This document shows, piece by piece, positions 57,471 to 64,000 of a DNA stretch of 64,000 nt. Origin of the DNA: Niastella sp. (GTDB taxonomy: Bacteria > Bacteroidota > Bacteroidia > Chitinophagales > Chitinophagaceae); assembly GCA_017744515.1 (NCBI GenBank), contig JAGIBF010000014.1, positions 1-64,000 on the forward strand, in the 5' to 3' direction. Position 1 is the first letter of the stretch. Each line of letters opens with the position of its first letter. Both the position numbers and the translations under genes were made by a program. The notes beneath the pieces were generated by a model. It made no database searches and was not told the DNA's origin. It saw only the letters and a list, made by a program, of their open reading frames with translations.

Positions 57471-58871
57471 ATGCAAGCGCCAACCAACACGACTGCTCTG
57501 CCAGGGCAACACACTGCCGGCCCCTCTTCGGGTAACCTTTTGGGCATTTCCCTTATCGCCTCGCTGGCCGGTTTCATCTTCGGGTTCGACACCGTAGTTA
57601 TCTCAGGGGCCAACCTGCCCATCAAAGAACTATGGCACACTTCCACCTGGTTCCACGGTGTTTTTATCATGTCCATGGCCTTGTGGGGTACCGTAGTAGG
57701 AGCCCTGTTTAGTGGAGCACCGACAAAGCGCTATGGTAGGAAAAAAGTATTACTCTGGATCGGAATTCTTTTCACGGTATCATCAGTAGGCTCCGCCCTG
57801 GCTCAGGATCCTTACACATTCTCTTTCTTCCGGTTCCTCGGCGGGCTGGGCATCGGTGTATCTTCCGTTGCTGCACCTACTTATATTTCTGAAATATCTA
57901 CCCCTGCCACCCGCGGCCGGTTGGTAGCTATGTACCAATTCAATATTGTATTCGGAATATTCATAGCCTTTCTGTCCAACTACTTCCTGAAAGGAGTAGG
58001 AGGCGCCAACGACTGGCGCTGGATGCTGGGCATCATGGCCCTGCCTTCACTACTATACACTATAATGGTAGTGAGTATACCCGAAAGCCCACGATGGCTG
58101 ATGGCTAACAGAAATGATGAAGCAGGAGCCCGGAAAATATTGTCAAAACTGGGTTTTAACAATGTAGATGAAGTGATCGATTCCGTCAAACAAAGCCTTC
58201 AGGGCGAAGCGGCTGCCGGTAGCAATACGGGCTTTTTCACAGCCCGCTATAAGACCATACTATGGTTGGCATTCATGGTGGCTTTTTTCAACCAGTGGTC
58301 AGGCATCAACTTCATTTTATATTATGCACCGGAAATATTGGAAAGAGCAGGGCTCGCTGCCAAAGAGTCGCTGTTGAACTCCATTGCCATCGGAGGCACT
58401 AACCTTATTTTCACTTTTGTAGGATTGTACCTCATCGACCGGGTGGGGAGAAAAACGTTGTTGATCATTGGTTCAATCGGATATATAGTTAGCCTTTCAA
58501 TGGTGGCTTGGTCCTTTTATGCCAGTGCAGGGCCGGGATTTTTAATGACCTTCCTCTTAATGTTTATAGCGTCGCACGCAGTAGGGCAAGGCGCCGTAAT
58601 ATGGGTGTTCATCGCTGAAATCTTCCCCAACAAGGTAAGGGATACGGGGCAGTCTTTTGGGGCCAGCGTACATTGGGTCTTTGCGGCTGTTATCGCGTTA
58701 ATAGTACCTGTTTTCCTGGATAAAGAAAAAGGAGTTTTTGGGAAAGACCCCTGGCCAATTTTTGCATTCTTCGCCTTTATGATGGTACTGCAGCTTATTT
58801 GGGTACTTACCCAAGTGCCGGAAACAAAAGGCGTATCATTGGAAGAGCTCGAAAAAAGACTGGTGAAATAA
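57471..58871 (+). CDS. sugar porter family MFS transporter
   Basis: The 466-residue inner-membrane proton symporter has twelve hydrophobic segments and all sugar-porter signatures: GFIFGFDTVVISGA, KRYGRKKVLLWIG, GLGIGVSSVAAPTYISEISTPATRGRLV, SIPESPRWLM, FFNQWSGINFILYYAPEILE, DRVGRKTLLIIG and VPETKGVSLEELE. Relatives import xylose, galactose, arabinose or glucose; the exact sugar is not decided by sequence. It is followed 332 bases later by a DUF4861 lipoprotein. That gene order suggests plant-polymer sugar uptake, which is inference. Confidence 0.92.
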   Translation: MQAPTNTTALPGQHTAGPSSGNLLGISLIASLAGFIFGFDTVVISGANLPIKELWHTSTWFHGVFIMSMALWGTVVGALFSGAPTKRYGRKKVLLWIGILFTVSSVGSALAQDPYTFSFFRFLGGLGIGVSSVAAPTYISEISTPATRGRLVAMYQFNIVFGIFIAFLSNYFLKGVGGANDWRWMLGIMALPSLLYTIMVVSIPESPRWLMANRNDEAGARKILSKLGFNNVDEVIDSVKQSLQGEAAAGSNTGFFTARYKTILWLAFMVAFFNQWSGINFILYYAPEILERAGLAAKESLLNSIAIGGTNLIFTFVGLYLIDRVGRKTLLIIGSIGYIVSLSMVAWSFYASAGPGFLMTFLLMFIASHAVGQGAVIWVFIAEIFPNKVRDTGQSFGASVHWVFAAVIALIVPVFLDKEKGVFGKDPWPIFAFFAFMMVLQLIWVLTQVPETKGVSLEELEKRLVK

Positions 58872-59203
58872 GCCAGGCTTCGATAGTCAGGTGGTAGCGG
58901 TAGGATGGCTGGATTGTAGTATAATGGTAGGAGAATGCATGTTGTATGCTCAAAGTATTGTCTGAACATGCTCTGCGTATACTCAGGGAATGCACAGTGT
59001 TTAGAGCATTCCCTGACCATTCCCTGACCACCCATAGAGCACCCCCTGACCATTAGACTACAAGTCGGGTAGGAGCCGTATCGCTCTAAAATAGCCCTGA
59101 CTGGCGCAAGGATGCCGTATAGCCAGGTGCTGCCGGGTGCTTGTGCGTGACAAGAAACCATTTATATTGTGCCACCAAACAGCATTCCTAAAAATATTGC
59201 AAT
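58872..59203. other. 332-bp intergenic region with hairpin and CATTCCCTGACC repeats
   Basis: No gene is supported. It contains an 11-bp perfect hairpin tcagggaatgc / gcattccctga (58983..59016) followed by direct copies attccctgacc (59009 and 59020) and a weaker ccccctgacc (59041). The stretch may terminate the sugar porter transcript. Confidence 0.55.
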
Positions 59204-60490
59204 ATGAAATTTTACGTTTTGAAAAGACTGGCAGTATGGATGATGATCATAACCATAGTAGCCGCAGCTTGCAGTGATAAAAAAGCATCCCGGCTGATAA
59301 TAGAAAATACAGGCATCGACAGGCCCGGTGAACTGGTGGTGTTGAAACGTACTGAGTTGGAGAAAAAAGTAGACAGTCTCACGCCCGGTAAATACATTAT
59401 ACTCAAAGAGGGTGGCCGCCCGCTGGTAGTGCAGCATGATGATCGTGATGGAGATGGTACCTGGGATGAGATCGCTTTCCTGTTGCCATTACAGGCAGGC
59501 GAAAAAAAGACATTGGATGTAGAAGTATCCGATGCACCCGCTACAGTGAAAGCAGCAGTGTTGGCACATGTTCGCCACATGCGCAAGAATGCAGACAATA
59601 CTTTTGGCAACGACCTGCAGAGCGACACAGTACCAGCCGGTCAGCCTGCTACCGACTTCAGCAAACAACCCTTGCCTCCATTTTTAACAGAAGGACCAGC
59701 CTGGGAAAATGATAAAGTAGGATTTCGTCTTTACTTTGACGTGCGCAACGGAAAAGATATCTGGGGCAAAACCACTTCCCGTATGGTATTGGATGAAGTA
59801 GGGGCCGATACCGGCAAAAACTATCATGCACTCGCCGATTGGGGCATGGACATCCTGAAAGTAGGGAAGTCACTGGGTGCAGGTTCATTGGCTTTGCAGA
59901 TGAAAGATGCAGCAGGTAAAGATACACTGGTGCGGCTGGGAGGAGTGAATATGGGAAGCATCGTATATCAAAAAGTAGCAGACGGTCCTGTACGCGCTAT
60001 CTTCCGCCTGCAATACCCTGCCTGGAAAGCATTGGACACAACACAGGTGATAGCAGTAGCAGAAGAGATCAGCATCTGGGGCGGACAATATTTCTATGAA
60101 AGCAATGTATACCTCGGAGGAGCACCTGCAGGTTCTAAACTGGTAACCGGTATTGTAAACCTGCATAGCCACGAATCTAAAACGATAGATACAGCAGATT
60201 ATACGGCACTATATACCTACGATGCGCAAAGTGAAAACAAAGACAACCTCGGAATGGCTATAGTAGTGTCAAAAAAAGCATTCAATAGCTTTATCACTAC
60301 CCCTAACGCCAATACGGATGTCCAGAACACCTATGCGGTAGCACTAAACACCAGCAACGATGCGGTAACTTATCGCTTTTATGCCGGTTGGCAACCCAGC
60401 GATCCCCAGTTTGCCAGTGAAGCCACATTCCGTCAGTTCCTCACAAAGGAAATACAACGCACTGCAACAGTTACCATAACATGGAAATAA
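59204..60490 (+). CDS. DUF4861 lipoprotein, likely carbohydrate-related
   Basis: The 428-residue protein starts MKFYVLKRLAVWMMIITIVAAACSDKK, with a lipobox at AAAC. The mature part is beta-rich: RLIIENTGIDRPGELVVLKRTEL, HDDRDGDGTWDEIAFLLPLQAGEKKTLDVEV, NDKVGFRLYFDVRNGKDIWGKTTSRMVLDEVG and HALADWGMDILKVGKSLGAGSLALQ. This is the pattern of DUF4861, found beside polysaccharide lyases and GH105-type hydrolases in Bacteroidota. The exact reaction is not established. It may be part of a second pectin or alginate-like utilisation module with the sugar porter upstream. Confidence 0.85.
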   Translation: MKFYVLKRLAVWMMIITIVAAACSDKKASRLIIENTGIDRPGELVVLKRTELEKKVDSLTPGKYIILKEGGRPLVVQHDDRDGDGTWDEIAFLLPLQAGEKKTLDVEVSDAPATVKAAVLAHVRHMRKNADNTFGNDLQSDTVPAGQPATDFSKQPLPPFLTEGPAWENDKVGFRLYFDVRNGKDIWGKTTSRMVLDEVGADTGKNYHALADWGMDILKVGKSLGAGSLALQMKDAAGKDTLVRLGGVNMGSIVYQKVADGPVRAIFRLQYPAWKALDTTQVIAVAEEISIWGGQYFYESNVYLGGAPAGSKLVTGIVNLHSHESKTIDTADYTALYTYDAQSENKDNLGMAIVVSKKAFNSFITTPNANTDVQNTYAVALNTSNDAVTYRFYAGWQPSDPQFASEATFRQFLTKEIQRTATVTITWK

Positions 60491-60780
60491 CCCGAAAAAG
60501 GCGATTTGCTGGTAGGAAAAATAACTGGCAAATCATCATAGCAAATAAGAAGCATAAATAAAGGCTGTTTTGTAACATTTTAAGGAAGCCATACGTCTGT
60601 TACACTATGATAATTCCCCGGTAGGCCGTAGCGCTTGTCGGGCGTTTGTCCGTCCGGCAAAGCGAACACCTTGTACCGGAACCGGACGATTAAACAGACT
60701 TTAATGAGCTCTAAAGCATTGGTTATCAAAAAAATAGTATATTGGCATACCAATGGATATAGACATTATATAAGTTAGCC

Positions 60781-63462
60781 ATGCAGGAACAAGATCGTAT
60801 ATGGGCGTTGGTCGCTCGCAAATTGGCGGGCGAAGCCACCGATGCAGAACGTAAAGAGCTGGAACAGCTCCTGTACAAGTATCCGGACATGACATATACG
60901 GTGGAAATGATGCTCAATATGTGGTCTCGGGCAAAAGCATCAGACAGCGAAGGAGTGGAAGAAGCATTCGAACGCCTCAAACAAAAGATGGCCGATAAGC
61001 CATCAGGCGCCCTTCGTTCAACCCCACATATCGCCAGCCGGGTTACCTGGAAAAAAAGACCCAACAGAACAGCCCGCTTCGCCAGCACCCTGTCCAATAG
61101 CAGGGATATGCTGAACAATTACTTAAAAACATCCTTCCGCACTTTATTACGCAACAAAACATTTTCCTTCATCAACATCGTCGGTCTGGCAGTAGGTATG
61201 GCCGGAGCGATCCTGCTTTTACTGTGGATACAGAACATATACACCTTCGATGGTTTCCATGCTAAAAGAGACCGTATCTACCAGCTATACAACCGTGCGC
61301 AGTACGATGGCAAAACAGATGTTTGGGGCGCCACCTCCCATCCGGTGGGGACGGCATTGAAAGCAGGCTGGTCACAGATAGAAGAGGTAGTACGCACCAA
61401 CTGGGTAGGAGCCTTCGTATTGAAATATGGCGATAAACAATTACAACTACAAGGATTTCTTACAGACTCAGCCTTTTTGAACGTATTCGACTTCCCCTTG
61501 CTCAAAGGCAATCCAGGCACTGCATTGAATAGTCCCCATACCATCGTGATCACACAAAAAACAGCAAACAAGCTTTTTGGTGAAGAAGAAGCAATGGGTA
61601 AAGTGATCAGGATCGATAGCAACGTCAACTTTACAGTAACAGGCGTTTTAAAAGACCTGCCGCAAAATACACGCTTCAATTTCGATTACCTTGTGCCATG
61701 GAGCTACACGAAGGAAGTAGGATGGAATAACACCGATTGGGGCTCCAGTTCCATTACAACCTATGTGATGCTGAAACCCGGCGTAACAGAAGAAGCTGCC
61801 AACAAACTAATCGCAAACCTCGTTAAGAAAAACGCGCCCAAGGAAGCAATAGAACTATTTCTTCATCCAATGCGTAAATGGGAATTATGGAGTCGCTTTG
61901 AGAATGGAAAGATCGTAGGAGGAAACATCGAAGTAGTACGATTATTGGGCATCATAGCCGCATTTATTTTGCTCATAGCCTGCATCAACTACATGAACCT
62001 GAGTACAGCCCGCAGCGAAAAACGAGCCAAAGAAGTAGGCATCCGCAAAGTAGCAGGCGCAGGAAGAGGAGCATTGATCACCCAGTTTATTACCGAATCA
62101 GTCATCATAGCCTCCGCAGCGGGAGTGCTGGCCCTCATCATTGCACAATCAGTTCTCGGGTGGTTCAACAAATTGACAGGAGTAGAGCTCGTTATTCCTT
62201 ACAACCAAATAACTTTCTGGTTGTCAGGAGTGGCCTTTATCATATTCACAGGCCTGCTGGCAGGCAGCTATCCGGCCTTTTACCTCTCGGCATTCAGGGC
62301 AGTAAAAGTATTGAAAGGCACATTCAAGACAGTACATGCACTCGTAACACCCCGTAAAGTGCTGGTAGTAGTACAGTTTGGATTTGCCATTGTTTTCATC
62401 ATTTGCACACTCATTATTTACCGGCAGATACTACATGTACAACACAGAGATGTAGGCGTCAATATGGATAAGCTGGCATTCGTATACGTCAAAGGCGATA
62501 TGAGCAGGAATTACCAGCTGATCAAAAATGAATTACTCAACAGCGGAGTGGCCACAGCCGTCACCCGCACCAATTGCCCCATTACAGATATCTGGAGCAA
62601 TTCAAACCGCTATAGCTGGGAAGGCAAAGCACCCGACGAAAAATTGAGCTTTTTGCAGTTCCTGGCCGATAATGATTTCACGCGGACTATGGGTTTGAAA
62701 GTGATAGCAGGGCGTGATATCAATACCACAGAATACCCCACCGATTCAACAGCAATGCTGCTCACAGAATCGGCCGTAAAGAAAATGAAATTGACCCAGC
62801 CCGTGGGGCAGATCATAAAAGATGAAAAAACAAGCTGGCACGTAGTAGGCGTTGTCAGCGATTTCATACCCGGTTCACCCTTTCAGCCCATATGGCCAAT
62901 CGTGTTGCAGGGGCCTGATAAAGATTGGTTTGGCGCCATCAGCTTCCGGTTGAAAGATGAGTCCAGAGCCAGCCTGCAAAAAGTAGAACAGATATTTAAA
63001 AAGTTCAATCCCGGTTACCCTTGCGATCTCTACATGACAGCTGAAGCCCATACCGATAAATTCAGCGGTACGAAATATACAGGTACGCTGGCTGCTATTT
63101 TCGCAGGGCTCACCATCCTCATCTCCTGCCTTGGTTTATTTGCCCTCGCCACCTACATGGCCGAAAGCAGGACCAAAGAAGTAGGCGTGCGCAAAGTACT
63201 CGGCGCGTCAGTATCGGCACTCGTTACCTTATTATCAACCGGCTTCCTGAAACTCGTATTCATAGCATTCCTCGTTGCTTCACCCATCGCCTGGTGGATG
63301 ATGCATAGCTGGCTGCAGCACTTTGCCTATCGCATTGAGATCGGCTGGTGGGTATTCGGCATTACAGGCCTGGTATCAATATTGATAGCGGTCCTGACGG
63401 TAAGTTACCAGGCTTTGAAAGCGGCCCTCGCCAACCCGATCAAGGCTTTACGCAATGAATAA
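60781..63462 (+). CDS. FtsX/MacB-type ABC permease with N-terminal prefix domain
   Basis: The 893-residue inner-membrane protein begins with an ~80-residue soluble prefix (MQEQDRIWALVARKLAGEATDAERKELEQLLYKYPDMTYTVEMMLNMW), similar to the FecR-like permease prefix of Bacteroidota. Then MLNNYLKTSFRTLLRNKTFSFINIVGLAVGMAGAILLLLWI starts the classic MacB-PCD periplasmic domain. Two FtsX domains follow (RSEKRAKEVGIRKVAGAGRGALITQFITESVI and YMAESRTKEVGVRKVLGASVSALVTLLSTGFLKLVF). No ATPase gene is adjacent. Such permeases act in mechanotransmission, lipoprotein or peptide handling, or antibiotic efflux. Confidence 0.92.
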   Translation: MQEQDRIWALVARKLAGEATDAERKELEQLLYKYPDMTYTVEMMLNMWSRAKASDSEGVEEAFERLKQKMADKPSGALRSTPHIASRVTWKKRPNRTARFASTLSNSRDMLNNYLKTSFRTLLRNKTFSFINIVGLAVGMAGAILLLLWIQNIYTFDGFHAKRDRIYQLYNRAQYDGKTDVWGATSHPVGTALKAGWSQIEEVVRTNWVGAFVLKYGDKQLQLQGFLTDSAFLNVFDFPLLKGNPGTALNSPHTIVITQKTANKLFGEEEAMGKVIRIDSNVNFTVTGVLKDLPQNTRFNFDYLVPWSYTKEVGWNNTDWGSSSITTYVMLKPGVTEEAANKLIANLVKKNAPKEAIELFLHPMRKWELWSRFENGKIVGGNIEVVRLLGIIAAFILLIACINYMNLSTARSEKRAKEVGIRKVAGAGRGALITQFITESVIIASAAGVLALIIAQSVLGWFNKLTGVELVIPYNQITFWLSGVAFIIFTGLLAGSYPAFYLSAFRAVKVLKGTFKTVHALVTPRKVLVVVQFGFAIVFIICTLIIYRQILHVQHRDVGVNMDKLAFVYVKGDMSRNYQLIKNELLNSGVATAVTRTNCPITDIWSNSNRYSWEGKAPDEKLSFLQFLADNDFTRTMGLKVIAGRDINTTEYPTDSTAMLLTESAVKKMKLTQPVGQIIKDEKTSWHVVGVVSDFIPGSPFQPIWPIVLQGPDKDWFGAISFRLKDESRASLQKVEQIFKKFNPGYPCDLYMTAEAHTDKFSGTKYTGTLAAIFAGLTILISCLGLFALATYMAESRTKEVGVRKVLGASVSALVTLLSTGFLKLVFIAFLVASPIAWWMMHSWLQHFAYRIEIGWWVFGITGLVSILIAVLTVSYQALKAALANPIKALRNE

Positions 63463-63633
63463 CAATTTTTATCATTAATTTCATTTTAATACAAAATGAT
63501 GTGTTGGCTACCCGCACCAGGGCGGCCAGACGCTGCCTTGAGCACAAGTCGTGCGGGGAAGAACGCAGGAGCAGGCTGGCACATTTTTTTAAATGATGAT
63601 CATTATACATATAAAGCCTAAAGCTGGTACCAG

Positions 63634-64000
63634 ATGAAAGCCGCTATTATGAATGATGAGCTCAAAATAAACAATGCTTACTTCAAGGCACTCCTCGAAA
63701 GAGAGGCCCACCTGGCAGCAATTGTCAGCTCTTCCGATGATGCCATCATCAGTAAAACAATGGAAGGCCTCATTACCAGTTGGAACGATGCGGCAGAAAG
63801 GATTTTTGGCTACAAAGCAGCCGAAGTAATTGGGCAACCCATCACAATACTCATCCCTGCCGATCGGTTGGAAGAAGAGCCGGCAATAATCGAGCGACTG
63901 AAAAAAGGAGAGCGTGTTGACCACTTTGAGACAAAACGCATCACGAAAGACAAAAAAATACTGGATATATCACTCACCATTTCACCCATCAAAAGCAGTG
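63634..64000 (+). CDS. PAS-domain sensor protein, 3' end cut by window
   Basis: An open frame runs from ATG 63634 to the window end without a stop; the track omits it. It reads MKAAIMNDELKINNAYFKALLEREAHLAAIVSSSDDAIISKTMEGLITSWNDAAERIFGYKAAEVIGQPITILIPADRLEEEPAIIERLKKGERVDHFETKRITKDKKILDISLTISPIKSS, with a full PAS domain (SSDDAIISK, ITSWNxAAERIFGY, P...D...FETKR). The output part lies outside, probably a histidine kinase or a LuxR/GGDEF-type regulator. A second possible start is ATG 63649. Confidence 0.88.
   Translation, partial: MKAAIMNDELKINNAYFKALLEREAHLAAIVSSSDDAIISKTMEGLITSWNDAAERIFGYKAAEVIGQPITILIPADRLEEEPAIIERLKKGERVDHFETKRITKDKKILDISLTISPIKSS

Noticed and set aside
2188-60683. 14-mer cttgtaccggaacc at 2188 and 60670
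   Set aside because: With 64 kb of sequence several chance 14-base matches are expected, and flanks differ.
1-64000. tRNA, rRNA, CRISPR array or insertion sequence
   Set aside because: No tRNA-like TTCGANNC arm with CCA context, no regularly spaced repeats of 25-40 bp with unique spacers, no transposase-like ORF or IS-type terminal repeats were seen by eye; a computed scan was not possible.

Overview
The window reads as a chromosomal segment of a Bacteroidota bacterium, most likely family Chitinophagaceae (Niastella/Chitinophaga-like). The signs are a SusC/SusD pair with a FecI-type ECF sigma factor and FecR anti-sigma, an OMP_b-brl_3 TonB receptor, a type IX secretion C-terminal signal, LytTR/His_kinase pairs, BlaI/M56 pairs, a MauE-DUF6520 pair, and -7 boxes of the form TANNTTTG. 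The genus call is inference. No rRNA, tRNA, CRISPR array, insertion sequence or phage was seen.

Layout. 1-2.1 kb: a tiny lipoprotein missed by the ORF track, an SRPBCC protein, an unknown protein, an 11-bp tandem repeat and a degraded FecR fragment. 2.1-15 kb: a uronate/pectin catabolic operon. A GH28 polygalacturonase reduced by a large internal deletion precedes GH105, uxaB, uxaA, uxaC, kduD, kduI, kdgK, eda and exuT. GH105 releases unsaturated uronate, which KduI and KduD convert to 2-keto-3-deoxygluconate (KDG). Galacturonate reaches KDG through UxaC, UxaB and UxaA. KdgK and Eda finish both branches. Most intergenic spacers here are filled by different short-repeat families that start right after stop codons.

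15.2-17 kb: an SMR exporter, a Crp-like regulator and a ThuA protein. 17.2-23.8 kb: the most unusual part, a tightly packed, partly overlapping cluster of six genes. Two are paralogous proteins with acidic E/F/G-rich N-termini, a glycine-zipper segment and basic tails. The others are a gluzincin-like metalloprotease, a 648-aa protein of unknown family, an alpha-oxoamine-synthase-like PLP enzyme and a PD-(D/E)XK nuclease-like protein. The nuclease-like protein and both acidic proteins share an 'E-x-E-[QN]-FLG-[NS]-V' motif. A near-consensus sigma-54 promoter lies just upstream, and a sigma-54 activator gene lies 1.1 kb beyond the cluster. I do not recognise this combination as a described system and regard it as the best candidate for something new.

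24-42 kb: an amidohydrolase, the sigma-54 activator, an exported intradiol dioxygenase, a LytTR two-component pair, a small exporter, a T9SS-exported metzincin, DinB, BlaI-M56, a TonB receptor, a lipoprotein glycosidase with DUF4214, and a 2-hydroxyacid dehydrogenase. 42-50 kb: an S41 protease, a gamma-glutamyltransferase, a YdcF protein, a SET-domain protein and MauE-DUF6520. 50-57 kb: SusD, SusC, FecR and ECF sigma in one divergent block. 57.4-64 kb: a sugar porter, a DUF4861 lipoprotein, an FtsX-type permease and the start of a PAS-domain protein cut by the window end.
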